Assembly (NCBI GenBank): GCA_963575745.1
Contig: CAUYUJ010018538.1
Span: forward strand, 371,046-435,045
Length of the DNA: 64,000 nucleotides
Reading direction: 5' to 3'
Origin: Prorocentrum cordatum
Lineage: Eukaryota; Sar; Dinophyceae; Prorocentrales; Prorocentraceae
Shown here: piece after piece, positions 30,650 to 41,901 of the stretch
How positions within the stretch are numbered: the stretch's first letter is position 1
How the letters are laid out: each line of letters begins with the position of its first letter
Program-made: the position numbers and the translations under genes
The notes under the pieces: generated by a model
The model's input: the letters and a program-made list of their open reading frames with translations, nothing else
Databases searched by the model: none
What the model was told of the DNA's origin: nothing

Positions 30650-31380
30650 GGGCATCTTGGAGCGCCAAGAGGGGCCCAACATGACCCCGAGAGGGCCCCG
30701 AGAGGGCTCCAAGAGTGCCAAACATCGGTCGCGCGAAAGAGCTCTCGCGCGAACGATCTCGGGCCCCTCTTTCGGCCATGTTGGAACTCCAAGAGGGGGC
30801 CAAGATGGCCCCGAGAGGGCTCCAAGAGGGCCCCGACATCGGTCGCGCGAAGGAGCTCTCGCGTAACCGATCTCGGGCCCGTCTTTCGGCTGGGAGGAGC
30901 TCCAAGAGGGCCCCAGGAGGGCCCCAACATCGGTCGCGCGAAAGAGCTCTCGCGCGACCGATCTTGGGCCACTCTCTCGGCCATCTTAGAGCTCCAAGAG
31001 GGGCCCAAAAACACTTCAGATAGGGCCCCGAGAGGGCTCCAAGAGGGCTCCAGGAGGGCCCCGAGAGGGGGCAAATTAAAACCACCCGGCAGAGGCCTCC
31101 CGGGTGATCCTAATCGGGCCCTGTTTCGGCCATCTTGGAGCCAGAAGAAGGGCCCACTATGGCCCCAATAAGGCCCCGAGGGGGCCCCACGAGGGGCCAA
31201 ACATGGCCCCGATAGGGTCCCGGGAGGGCCCCAAGAGGGCCCCAACATCGGTCGCGCGTAAGAGCTCTCGCGCGACCGATCTTGGGCCCCTCTTGCGGCC
31301 ATCTCGGAGCCCCAAGAGGGGCGCAAGATGGCCCCGAGAGGGCCCCGCGGGGGCTCCAAGAGGGCCCCAACAACGTCCCG
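30650..31380. repeat. hairpin satellite, block 1
   Basis: Units combine a long hairpin (ATCGGTCGCGCGA, 8-nt loop centred on GAGCTC, TCGCGCGACCGAT) with GGCCATCTTGGAGCTCCAAG and AGAGGGCCCC modules. Long-hairpin copies lie at 30724-30757, 30838-30871, 30929-30962 (perfect 13-bp arms) and 31247-31280. Unit spacing varies. Open frames through it (RAKELSRDRSWA-like peptides) come from the repeat. Confidence 0.9.
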
Positions 31381-32436
31381 CGTTTTATTTGTTCTTTGAG
31401 CCATCCAGGAAGCCTCTTGGACCGACTCGGGCACATCTTGCGAAATCCTGGGGTCGTTTTGGGCCCCCTTGGGGCAATGGCGCGCTCTCTGGTTGTCACG
31501 TTGGCAACCTTGGAACCGCGTTGGCGCCCGCCCTGGCCGACAGCTCGAAGCGGCCGAAGCCGCGAGGTGGCGCCGCGCTGGGAGGAGGGGGGGGAAGCTC
31601 AAACAGTTTGGCAACAAAGACAAATCTCGAATTCCTGTTTCCAAAAACGACGGAAGAGGAGGATGGGGGGCGAGGGGGGGGGGGGGGATGGGGGCGCCTC
31701 CAGGGCCATGCCGCTGGCGCGTGCGCGAACACCAACCAACCGAGTAGAGATCGCCGACGTGGCCTGGGCGGGCGCCGCGGCAGGGCACGGGGCCCTCGGC
31801 GCCCCTCGCCGCGGCCCAGATGCGCGAGCGCGTTGACTTCATGAGCTCCACCGCGTCATGGTGCACGCAGCCAGACACGAACTGAACGGGCTCACTCTTG
31901 TCGTCGAGCCCAATGAACCTGACGCGCTGGCCGAGGGCATGCCCTGCCGCGCGGCGCGCGTGCCGACGCGGGCGCCGCTCGTCCATCTCTACCATCTCGC
32001 TGCGCGGGCCGCGCCTCAATCTTTTCGCCCGCTTCGTCGGTGGCTAGGCGACCGGGCGCCCCCCGTCTGGGGCGCGGTCCTTCGCGGCCAGGGGGGGGGG
32101 CAGCATGGCGCCCCGCGGCGGCCGCGGCCGCGGGGGCCGCCGTCAGCCCTGGCACCGAAGAAGGATCCTGACAGAGAAAAAGCCGCGCCCCAAATGCGGG
32201 CCTCTCGAGCAGAAGCGCGCCGACGAGGCAGGAAGGGGGAAAGGCGGCGGCGACGGGGCGAAGGGCGCGCGAGGAGCGCGGGGGGCGCGCGAGAGAACCC
32301 AAACTCTTCACACATATTTGTGGCGCAACCCGGGCGCCCATGGGGCGAGTGACAACTCAGGAGGGCACGGGTGAGCACGAGGCCCAAGCGAATCACCCCG
32401 AATCACCCCTGCACCGGACCTGAATCACCCCCCGCG

Positions 32437-32458
32437 TCGCCCATCGCGCGATGGGCGA
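32437..32458. repeat. perfect 22-bp palindrome
   Basis: TCGCCCATCGCGCGATGGGC plus GA is its own reverse complement with no loop. It sits among GAATCACCCC-type repeats (32390-32500). Confidence 0.95.
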
Positions 32459-33379
32459 TCCAGGAGAATCGCCCCGAATCACCCCTGCGTCGCCCCTGGA
32501 ATCGCCCCGGCCTGGCCATGGGGCCAGAGGCGCCCGACCTCGTGGAGCGCAAGGGGATTTTGATCTCTCCCCCCCTGCTCGTTCCACTGCCACCCCCCCT
32601 CGCCCCCCCGAAAACGTTCCGAGAGGCGCCGATGCAGAGGGGGTGGCGCCGCGCGCCCTACGCCGCGACCGCGAGCGCGGCCTCGGCGGCGCCCGCCTCC
32701 GCCTCGTCGGGCGCGAACTCGCGGCTCTCGTCCTCTGACGTGCGTCGCAGGCTAGGGGTGGGGGGCGGATCGCGACTGGAACTCCGCCCTCAAATGCGCA
32801 GGGCGGGAGGTGGGTGGGTGGGGTGGGGGGGGGGGACAAAACAAACGTTTCTTAAACGTGTTTGTCGATCTGGCACAGGGAATTGCCGGCCCCGTTTCGA
32901 CGCGAATTGATGGGCGCGGCGTGGTTGGGCAACGCGGGCCCCCCGGTGCCCCTGAAGGGCTCGCCCTTGAAAAACTGGAGGAGGAAGAGGAGGGGGGGGC
33001 GAAAGACATGGGGGGGGGGAGCAAGGGGGAGTAGGAGGCGGAGTTGGAGGGGGAGGAGGAGGTGGAGAACACCAGCAACAACGCGACATGGAAGCGCAGA
33101 CAGATGAACCGTCGACCGGGGGGAGGGGCGAGGAAAAAAGGAACTTGGGGGGGAGGAAAAGGAAAACTGTCGAATTCTAACGCGCGCGCGCGCGAGCTAT
33201 GCGGCGGGCAGGGTGAAGCCAAGAGAAGCGGGCGGCGATGGCCCTTGTCCCGCAGGACCTTGTCTCGGGGCCCGTCCAGCCAGCATGGCAGCCAGGCAGC
33301 GCGTCTCTGCCAGCTCGGGAATAGATGCGCCTGGCAGGCGGCGAGCCAGGTTCGTCTTGGGCAGCCTTATGGGGCCCCG

Positions 33380-34395
33380 AAGCGTTCCAGGAGAGTTTCG
33401 AGAAGATCTCTCCGGGGTTCCAAAGCGGTCCCAAGACAGTTCCAAGGGGGCCCCAGAGGGTCCAAGGCGGCCCAAGGATTGGCCTAGGAGTGTTCGCTTT
33501 GAACGCCCCTCAAAACGAGCGCGTCCAAATCGGGCCAGAACGGCCCCAGAAGGTTCGAAGAGAGCTCCGAAAGTTCCGCGAGGATCGCCCTGGGGCCCCA
33601 AGACGGTTCCAAGAGGGCCCCGAGACAGCTCCAGAAAGGCCTTCGGGGGGCCCAAGAAGGCCCCATCATTGGCCTGGGGGTGTTCGTTTTGAGCGCCCCT
33701 CAAAAAGACACCTTCCAAGTCGGGCTGGAAGGGCCCCATGCGCTTCGAGGGCTCCGAGGGCTCCGAGGGGGCCCCCCTGGGGCCCCAAAGCAAACTCAAG
33801 ACAACTCCAAGAGGGCGCCAAGAGGGCGCCGAGAGGGCTCCAAGAGGGACCCGGCATCGGTCACGCGAAAGAGATCTCGCGTGACCGAGCTTGAGCCACT
33901 CTTTCGGCCATCTCAAAGCACCGAGAGGGGCCCAAGATGGCCCCGGGAGGGCCCCGACAGGGCCCCCAGTCTTGGAGCTCCAAGAGGGGCCCACGATGGC
34001 CCCGATGAGGCCCCAATGGGGGCCCGAAGAAGGCGCCGAAAAGGCCCCGAGAGGGCCCGGGCATCGGCCGCGCGAAAGGGCTCTCGCGCGACCGATAGTG
34101 GGCCCCTCTTTCGGCCATCTTGGAGCTCCAAGAAGGGCCCAATATGGCTCCGAGAGGACCTCGGGAGGGCCCCAAGAGGGCCCAAACATCGGTCACGCGA
34201 CAGAGCTCTCGCGCGACCGATCTTGGACCCCTCTTTCGGCTTCGAGGAGAGGGTTCCGGGGGGGCCACCCCGGGGCCCCAAGGCAATCCCAAGGCGGATC
34301 CAAGAGGGCCCCCGGAGGGCCCAGGAGGGCCCCAGGATTGGCGTGGGAGTGTTCGTTTCGAGCGCCCCCTCAAGACGAACGCTCCCGCGCCGTCG
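33380..34395. repeat. hairpin satellite, block 2
   Basis: The same long hairpin recurs at 33856-33889, 34063-34096 and 34188-34221. A second hairpin module (GTGTTCGTTT arm) occurs at 33488, 33671 and 34345, with a further copy at 34881. Between them are degenerate GGGCCCCAAGA and CCAAGAGGGC repeats. Confidence 0.85.
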
Positions 34396-34399
34396 TGAG

Positions 34400-34632
34400 C
34401 TCCTCCTCCTCCTCCTCCTCCTCCTCCTCCTCTTCCTCCTCCTCCTCCTCCTCCCCCTCCTCCTCCTCCTCCTCCTCCCTCCTCCTCCCCCTCCTCCCTC
34501 CCTCTTCCTCCCCCTCCTCCTCCTCTTCCTCCTCTTCCTCCTCCTCCTCCTGCGCCTCCTCCTCTCTCTCCTCCTCCTCCTCCTCCTCCTCCTCCTCCTC
34601 CTCCTCCTCCTCCTCCTCCCCCCTCTCTCTCT
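34400..34632. repeat. (CTC)n polypyrimidine tract, about 230 bp
   Basis: Almost pure pyrimidine on the plus strand, CTCCTCCTC with a few interruptions. This is a mirror repeat able to form triplex (H-)DNA. Confidence 0.95.
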
Positions 34633-34646
34633 TGGAGGGGGGTGCA

Positions 34647-34737
34647 ATCGCTGCCCCAGGGCCCGTTTTGGCCCAAAGCGGGCCCCGGGGCAGCGATGGC
34701 CTCGGGGGCCCAAAGCCTTTGGGCCCCCGAGGTCATC
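34647..34737. repeat. two back-to-back long palindromes
   Basis: The first has arms 34650-34671 and 34673-34694 (22 bp, two mismatches, 1-nt loop). The second has arms 34695-34715 and 34717-34737 (21 bp, one mismatch, 1-nt loop; core GGGGGCCCAAAG). They follow the 230-bp polypyrimidine tract directly. Confidence 0.95.
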
Positions 34738-35317
34738 GGGGGCGAGGCCGCCGCGTCGAAGTCAACGCAGGCTCAAGAGCCCCCCCATCCGGGGGCGGAG
34801 GCCGCCCCCCCGACTCGGGCCCGCGCCCGGCCGACGCAGGGCGACCCCTCCGAATGGGGCGCAAGAGAGCTCCACGGTGGCTTGGGAGTGTTCACTTTGA
34901 GGTCTTCTCAAACGAACACTTGGGAGCTCCCCTGGCGGGCCTCTTGGGCTCTCCTTTGGACAATCTGGGGCGCCTTGAAGTCGGGCTGCGAGGGTTTCCG
35001 AGGATTCCAGGATAGCTCCGGGGGTTCCAAGAGGGTCTGGGCCTCGACGAATGTCCCGACACAATGCTTCATGTCTACAAAGTCGCGCCCCCCCCTCCCC
35101 ATCGCCCCCCCCCACTTGCAAGTCTTTCCCCCCCCGAGGGCCCCCCGTTGGACTGGCGGGCGGGGGCGCGCGATGCGCGGGGCATTCCCTTCCGCGCGGG
35201 CGGACGTTCGGCGGGCGAGGCGCCCGAGAATAGTGGGTGCACTTGTGATGCCCATCCATTTTGCAACTCGCGTACCCGCGAGCGATCTCCTCTCCGCTAT
35301 ACTTCGCTGCAAAGTTA

Positions 35318-35400
35318 ACGGGGGGGGGGGGGGGGGGCTGCCTGGCCCGCCGCGGCGCGGGGGGGGGGGGGGGGGGGGCTGCCTGGCCCGCCGCGGCGCG
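35318..35400. repeat. duplicated poly-G / CTGCCTGGCCCGCC unit
   Basis: Two G runs of about 18-20, each followed by CTGCCTGGCCCGCCGCGGCG. This is a local tandem duplication with quadruplex potential. Confidence 0.9.
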
Positions 35401-35749
35401 CCTTCCTGGGAATGCCCGCGGGCGGCGGGGGCGTGGGGGCCCCGAGGAAACCAAGAACCAACGTCATCAAGAGGGTCGGGCGCGAGCGCGCCGTCGACGC
35501 CCAGAGGGTCGCCGTCGACGATGGCGTCGAGAGGTTCCGCCTCGATTGCAAGAGGCATGGCTGCAGCGTCCGGCAAGGGGGCGCCCTTGATGTGCTCAGG
35601 AAACGTGCCGCTGGGCAACGCCCGCAATCCTGGGCGGGCGCTCGTGGAGTTGGGGCCCCCCACCTCCAGGAGCGCGTTCGAGGACAAAAAAGCCCCTGGG
35701 TGACGATCTAGAGCGAACCAGAGCGAATCCACGAAATGCGCCCATCGCT

Positions 35750-36470
35750 CAGTTTTGCTGAGCCATTCGGGCACCCTGGGGAATGGATTTTGATTTGGCC
35801 CCCAGAAACCTTGTGGCACCCGTGGGCCAGGCCGCGCAGGATGCGCTGAAAACCCAAGTGAAACGTCGATTCGGATTGAAGTAAAGCTTTCGTGTAAGTG
35901 GCGCTCGCGCCAAACACAAACTGGTTGAACGCCTTAGGGCTCTCTGGGCAGAACCATCGCCGCGCCCCCAACCCTGGAGGGGCATCTCGCTCAGCAGAGA
36001 CACCTTCGACGACGAAGAAAGCGCGCCATCGCAGGGGGCACCTAAGATTGAAAGCGGGCGACTGCATTTGCATTCCAACTCCCAGGCGACTGACTCCCGG
36101 CGCAGGCGCACTTGGGGCTCCAAGAACTCTGTCGTGGATAGCTGGAGGATGCCACATGATGCCGCCATATGAAGGACCCCGTACTTCCCAGAAGTCAAAT
36201 GCTCAACTGAGATAGGGGGCCCCTGCTCTCCAATGGCCCCAGCGGCGGTGAGTTCTGCAATGATATCACGTCCATCAGACAGCGCACCTGGGCCAGCAAC
36301 CCCGAAATCAACGCCCAGCAAACGCTGAAGGTCAGATCGAGCAACTGGAGTCAACGCCCCTTTGGCCGCGGCGACAGGCCCCCAGGACAACGCATGCTCG
36401 ATGGACCTGCGGGCAGAGACGCGAGAGAAGTCGAGAGACACCAAGGCGCCGCCGGCGCCCATCACGGAGA
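35750..36470 (-). pseudogene. minus-strand gene fragment, island with SARRSIEHALSWGPV
   Basis: From 36465 down, the frame reads SARRSIEHALSWGPVAAAKG, ARSDLQRLLGVDFGVAGPG and SGKYGVLHMAASCGILQL. It then shifts frame near 36060 to RWRAFFVVEGVSAERDAPPG, PESPKAFNQFVFG and GFQRILRGLAHGCHK. Both parts read like a single protein interrupted by a frameshift without room for an intron. I do not recognise the family; the second part may derive from a retroelement. No complete gene is left. Confidence 0.45.
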
Positions 36471-36749
36471 CGGCCTGGCCGTCGGCGGACGCGGGCGCGA
36501 CCCGGCCCCCCGACCAGTGGAAATAACGGCGACGATTTGCGTAGCAAACACTTGGGCAGGCTTGTGGAAAAAGAAGTTTCCAGAGACGGTGGGTTTAATG
36601 GGCGAGAGCTCACATTACGACGCAATGTGCTTGTTTGAATATGTGCCAACATGCTGGTAAACACGAGCCTTTGCCGCCGCCGCCCCCCCCCCCCTCTGCG
36701 CCTTCGCGCGCCCTCGCCCCCGCCCGGCCCCTGGCGACTTGCTGGGGTA

Positions 36750-38335
36750 GCGCTGCCGCCAAAACCTCGTTAACCACCATGTGGCCAGGGCGCAAGACCT
36801 TTGAGGCGCAGGGGTCGGCATTCAAAACCTTGAAGAAAACGCATTGGCCGTCGGAATAAACAAAGCGAGGGCCAGGGGCAATTTCGGCAAGATGCGGGAC
36901 AATGGGGGCCTCGTTGCGGACATCTCTGGCAGGCTCCACCCCCCAAAGCTGCGCGCCAGTCCTCAGCGGTCAGGCTCCAGACTGCTTTCGGATCATTCAT
37001 CCTCTCACAAAGAAACCGAGTAAACTGCCAATCAACTGGCGAGATCGCCGAATCCACATGGGGTTGCACGAGATTTTCCACGTCTTGTTTCCACGTCACA
37101 AGAGCGCCCTGCTCCGGTTTGCTCCGGTTCCAACTTCCTGAACTGATCCTCAACGTTGTGCAAATAAAGTCCCCCGTCGACGTGGGCCTGCGGCAGAACC
37201 TCGGGGGGGGGGGGGGGGCAGCCAGTTGAACCCCGCCCCCATCAAGGCCGCTCCCCGCGCCCTGCCCGAACCTGGCACCTGGGCCCCTGGCCCTCCTGCC
37301 CAAAACGAGCACCCGAGACCGTCGAACATATTGCGCCACCCAGGGGGCCTGGCTTTCCACCGATGCCGAGGGGGGTGCGTGCACTCAAGCAAGCTGCGCC
37401 CCAGCAGTCTCTTGGGCCACATCTTGATTGCAAACTTGTAGTATGAGGGGGCCGACTCAAGCTTCGTTGCCAACTCTTGTTGCTTTATCTTAGCGTTGAT
37501 GTTGGCAGGGTACATGTGGGCGCTCGCTTTCTGGTACTTGGAGATCTTGGAGTGCGCCCCCTCCGTCTTCCGAGTAACCGTCGGAGACATGGCATTGCAT
37601 CGCAGCCCATGAAGAGTTCGATGTGTCAGCTCATCCCCCCCCCTCCCCCCTCCGACGCAAAGCGTTCGATGTCCTGCTTGAAAGGCAAATCGCCATCGAG
37701 AAATAGCCGGTAGACAGCCCTATGAATTCGATTTCGGTTCCCCATGGCTACTGCAACCTCCACCTCGGCCAAGCGCTCCATGCACGTCTGCCTACTGTCC
37801 TGGATGGAGCCCCCTTGCCGATCAGCAAAATACCGAACATTTTCAATGGCATTCTCCCCCATGCTTCAAGCTTCATGGTTATTTGTTCCAACGCCGAAGA
37901 TTTAACGTGAGCTTCCAGGGCAAGGGTGGGCGCGCGGACATCTGAGGGAGAATCGAAGAGCAAGTCCCGTAAATCTGCCGACCTATAGTTTGCGATGTTG
38001 CTAATCTGAGTCCTCCATTTCCCCGCTGCCAGCTCCCAGCCGCGCCCCCCCTTCCTGTGCTTCGCTGGGTGCTCTCTGAACGTGCCTGGGCCGTCTGCGA
38101 ACGAAGCATCATGACACCGGCGCCGTTCCTGCCAATTTGCTTCTCGTTGCACCGCCCTTGCCGCGGACGTCAGCGCGGCGAATTTCGCGGAGATGGCTTT
38201 CTCTTGCGATAGATACCGCCCTACGTCTTCTATGAGCTTGGAGCTCGGATCACTCGGCTTCCAATTTCCAGGGGGCCCGCGCATCATTTTCTCAGCGCTG
38301 TACGAGGACGCCGCGACGGGCATTGAAACCTTCAA
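36750..38335 (-). pseudogene. minus-strand gene fragments, middle islands
   Basis: Coding-like pieces in order down the minus strand, in different frames. KLIEDVGRYLSQEKAISAKF and WELAAGKWRTQISNIANYRS (about 38250-37960). MGENAIENVRYFADRQGG with HRAVYRLFLDGDLPFKQDIE (about 37860-37650). KISKYQKASAHMYPANINAK (about 37545-37480). LVQPHVDSAISPVDWQFTRF (about 37070-37000). VYSDGQCVFFKVLNADPC (about 36860-36800). GC-rich, G-run-rich DNA separates some. Unknown family; pseudogene or multi-exon gene. Confidence 0.4.
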
Positions 38336-38359
38336 GTCTAAGATGAAAGAGCGGATCTA

Positions 38360-39720
38360 CTCCCATTCCCAGAGAACTTCGCGCCGTGGGCCCAGACATC
38401 GGACGTGCCTGTTTTCGAGTGCCATTCGGGCGCGTCTAAACGCGTCGCTTGGAACCTCCCTCTCATGCCCAGTCCCCGAGGAAGCAAGCAAGATCATGGA
38501 GAATCGGGTCAAGCGCCTGCCACGGAGGCATCGACTCAATCGTTCGCTGCAACGCGTTGTAGAACACGTGAAGAAAATCTGGAATTCTGGCAGCGATAGG
38601 AAATAACATAGCAGAAGCGCCCGCGTCATAATTCGGGGAGACCTCGGGTTGCCTGCAGTGTCTATCCAATCCCTATCGCCCCAGGAATGGATCTGCGGTG
38701 CATCTGCCATCTTCCTCTCAAGGCCCTGGTCGGAGGTCAGTGGGTATATCTGCCCCCTCCATTTGTCAAAGGCGCGCCCTCCCCCCGACTCCAGCGGGGC
38801 CACGTGCAAAAGACAAAGCGCAAACTCGCTGCCCCCAGCCCTTGGAAACGGAAGTGGGCGCGCCCCTGGACTGAGACCGCCGTGTGTGCGTGCATGTGTG
38901 CGTGTGTGCGTGTGTGTGCGTGTGTGCGTGTGTGTGTGTGTGTGTTTCAAAAAATAAAAACTAAGAAGAATACAACTCATTTCTCCATCCTCCGCCCTTC
39001 CCCCCTCTCCCCACGCCCTTCTCTCGCCGTCCTCGCCGATTCTATCTCGGCCAATTCGCCGCCCCCCCTCGCCCTTCGCCTGCGCCCTCGCCCCAAGCCC
39101 ATGTCAGAAACAATCGGATGAAGATGCGTTTCGCTTCTTTTTTACGAGCCTTGGCAGCTCGGCCCCCGCCCAAGAGGGGGGCCATAAATTTCTCGACCAG
39201 GGGCCCAGGGGGCTGGAGTGGAGGAAGGTGACTTGGGTTTACCGAGCGAGGGGGGCCGGAACAGAAGGTTCTCTCGGAGGGGGCGCGTTCCCAAATCCCC
39301 ACCTAGAGTAGCAATGGGCATGTGGCGCGCCTCCAATCGCGTCGGGGGCCGCGGCCGACCCGCCATGGCAGCGCCGTCCTCCCGCAGTTCTCTGTCCTCC
39401 TGAACAATGCAGAAGTTGCGGCCCCTGACAATAGAAGCGTCGCAAAGAATATGACGATGCCCCGAGTGTGTTCTGAGGTGCCCTCGCTGGTGCAGCATGC
39501 GAATGCAGGCCATGCGATGCGTCGTTCGTTTCGCAACAGAAGCTCCAGGTATCAGGACGCATTGCCCCGGATTTATCGTCGATAACTTCGAAATTATGAT
39601 TGCATCCTCTGCGGGCGTCGCCAATTTCATCGACATCTTGACTACCTTGGATCGCTCCACATTCGAGCCCCTCAGAGTCTGAACCAACAAAAATGCGTTC
39701 ATCATGGCGCGGGGCTCGCG
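38360..39720 (-). pseudogene. minus-strand gene fragments, proximal islands
   Basis: Near 39700-39400 the frame reads MMNAFLLVQTLRGSNVERSK, AEDAIIISKLSTINPGQCVL and LCDASIVRGRNFCIVQEDRE. Near 38820-38660 it reads SEFALCLLHVAPLESGGGRA and DQGLERKMADAPQIHSWGDR. After a frame change near 38655 it reads NYDAGASAMLFPIAARIPDF, FLHVFYNALQRTIESMPPWQ and ILHDLACFLGDWA. A TG microsatellite (38881-38944) separates the two pieces. No family recognised. Confidence 0.4.
38881..38944. repeat. (TG)n microsatellite
   Basis: GTGTGCGTGTGTGTG-type repeat. Confidence 0.9.
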
Positions 39721-40289
39721 CGCGCACGCTGTGGCATTCTGCGCGGCGTTCCTCGGGCTGGCCGAGACGGGGGGCAGCGGGGTCGGCGGGGCGTGAACTT
39801 CTGGAGGTGCGCCAGCCCCTGCCATTGCGCAATGCGCCTTGCTAGCGAGGACGATCGGACACCTGGGGGCCCGCCGCGCCGACGCCAAGAGGGCATCCAG
39901 AGGGCCCCGAGCAGGCCGCTGGAAGGCTCCAACCTGGCAGCTGTCGGTTTTTGTCCGTTCTGGTTTGGGCTTCCTTGGGCCTTCTCTAGCTCCTCCTGGG
40001 GCGCCCGCGGCCCCGCCAAGATGCCTTCTCGGCGACGGCGCTGGGCGCGGCCGCCGGGGGAAGTGAGGCGGGGGCGGCGGGGGGCCTGCGGGAGATCCCG
40101 TCGTCCTCCCGTTGCTTCCTACCCTGCGTGGCCCCTCGCGCGGCCCTCCTCCTCCTCCTGCGCCCCATCCTCTTCAATCCCCCGCGCCCCCCTCCGTTGC
40201 GAGCGTTGGGGGGTGCAGCGCGCGTGCCGAACATTGGCCCCTGGGGCCCGTCATCCATCACCTTGCAGGCGACGTCGCAGGACAGAAAT

Positions 40290-41262
40290 ATAAATAATCG
40301 AGTGTGCATTTTTTCTTGGGGCCCTCTATATTGAACGCCGCGCGCAAGACCGATGCGGTCTGCGAAGGCGGCGGCGAGCGCGCGGGCCCCCCAGAACGAG
40401 CAGTGTCCAGATCGAGACCGATAGGAGCACGAGTCGGGCTCAAATGAGCGGCATTCCACATCACTGGATCCCCAATTGTATCTGACAGCTCGGCCAGCTG
40501 GGCCCCCGCTGACCAATGGCGCGAACGGTGGCAGCACAACGCTTCAGAGGAGGTCCCGATGCAATGCGCAAAAGCACGATAAGCAACCTGGTCTGCATGT
40601 CGCCCGCGTTTGCGGCTGTGGTCGCATGCGCGCGCGAAAAACTGCGCGGGCAGGGCGTTCTGCTCCTTTATGACATGGCCGCCTGCCCCTCCGAAACATG
40701 GGGCGCCACTAATCATGGGGGAGGCAAGCGGCGGCGACGACGATGGCGCGAGGCGCGCGAACGGCGAGGCAGCGGAGGCAGGCGTCAGACGCCAGAGCGA
40801 GCGAATGAAGCAGGAATGACGCGCATGTGGGACGGGGAGAAAGAAAACGCCGACGACGTCCCCAATCCCCCTGCCCCGCCAGACTTGGGTCGCCGCAGCG
40901 GCCCTGCCTGCGCCTCCGGCGCGGCGCCCGGGGCGGCCGCCAGCTCGTCGGGCAAGTCCGCCGTCGGCCGCGGCGGCAAAAACCGCGGGCTGGAGGAAGA
41001 CACGGGGCGGGCAATGCAGAACGCGCGCGGACTGGGGCGGGGGGGGGGGGCGGGACAGGGGCGAGGAAGAAAGAAGAAAGGGCAGGGGCGATGAGGAAAG
41101 GCGCCTCGCCCTGCGCCCCCTCCAACCCGCAGGCGCCGCGCGCTGGGCCCGCCGCGCGCCGCGGATCAATGGCGCGGCGAACGGCGGCGCCCGAAAGGGT
41201 TCGATGCGCCTTCCTCGGCCCCCCCGCCTCCTCCTCCTTCCCCGTTCTCCTGTCCTCTCCAT
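40290..41262 (-). pseudogene. minus-strand coding-like island upstream
   Basis: The minus frame reads GGHVIKEQNALPAQFFARAC, HADQVAYRAFAHCIGTSSEA and AQLAELSDTIGDPVMWNAAH (about 40690-40440). Codons further upstream (Arg/Pro-rich) look like composition only. It may be the first recognisable part of the gene remnants that continue to 35.7 kb. Confidence 0.35.
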
Positions 41263-41416
41263 GCTCCTCGTGCTGTTTTCTCCACCTCCTCCCCCGCTTC
41301 TTCTTCTCCCCTTCCACCTCCTCCATGTTGTCTAAAAGCTGCATTGCATTTTTTGTTCGACGCGTCCGAGCCTCCCCCCCCCCTTCTCTACCTCGCCATT
41401 GTCCTCCTTCGTTGCG

Positions 41417-41451
<35 letters not shown>
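41417..41451. repeat. 35-nt poly-C run
   Basis: An uninterrupted run of 35 C on the plus strand. Confidence 0.95.
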
Positions 41452-41453
<2 letters not shown>

Positions 41454-41720
41454 GCGCGCGTCCATTTGCTCCCGCGCGCGGCTGTCGCCCGAAGGCGCGA
41501 CCGTCCTGCGCGGGATCTGCGTGATGACGCAGAAAGAACGCACCATGCGACGGCTTCGAAAACTGTAGGAGGCTAGCCTTGAGAACTGGTTCTTGCGATT
41601 GCGATGCGTTTCTGCGGCGGCCTGTGCGCGTGGGCCGTCGTGCTGCAACATGCCTCTAGCGCTGCCCTATAGAACTGTCGTGCAATCTGCCCAACAAGGG
41701 CCGTCCAAACGCAGGCCCCC

Positions 41721-41726
<6 letters not shown>

Positions 41727-41776
<50 letters not shown>

Positions 41777-41863
41777 AGAGAGAGAAAGAGAGAGAAAGAG
41801 GGAGAAAGAGAGAGAAAGAGAGAGAAATAGAGAGAGAGAGAGAGAGAGAGAAAAAAAAGAAAT

Positions 41864-41899
<36 letters not shown>
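41727..41899. repeat. (GA)n microsatellite at the 3' end of LINE-C
   Basis: GA repeats with AAAGAGAGA interruptions. It abuts the 3' end of the minus-strand LINE-C. A cleaner GA tract abuts the 5' end at 58147. Confidence 0.95.

Positions 41900-41901
<2 letters not shown>

Larger units (their letters stand above)
28845..35700 (-). pseudogene. minus-strand coding-like islands, distal part
   Basis: Between low-complexity arrays, short minus-strand stretches read like ordinary protein. They include DFLEFGGAICKTLP near 30090, PPQVCGNLFEPRTMAD near 29925, EPVQFVSGCVHHDAVELM near 31850-31900, IPELAETRCLAAMLAG near 33285-33335, DFVDMKHCVGTFVEAQ near 35040-35088 and LPSGTFPEHIKGAPLPDA near 35570-35620. 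Each is 50-200 bp. They could be small exons of one long gene whose introns contain the hairpin satellites, or decayed fragments. I recognise no family and cannot prove splicing. Confidence 0.3.

Noticed and set aside
33197-34900. Long ORFs with RAKELSRDRSW-like repeated peptides
   Set aside because: They follow the hairpin satellite; its open frames reflect the repeat, and the same peptides appear on both strands.
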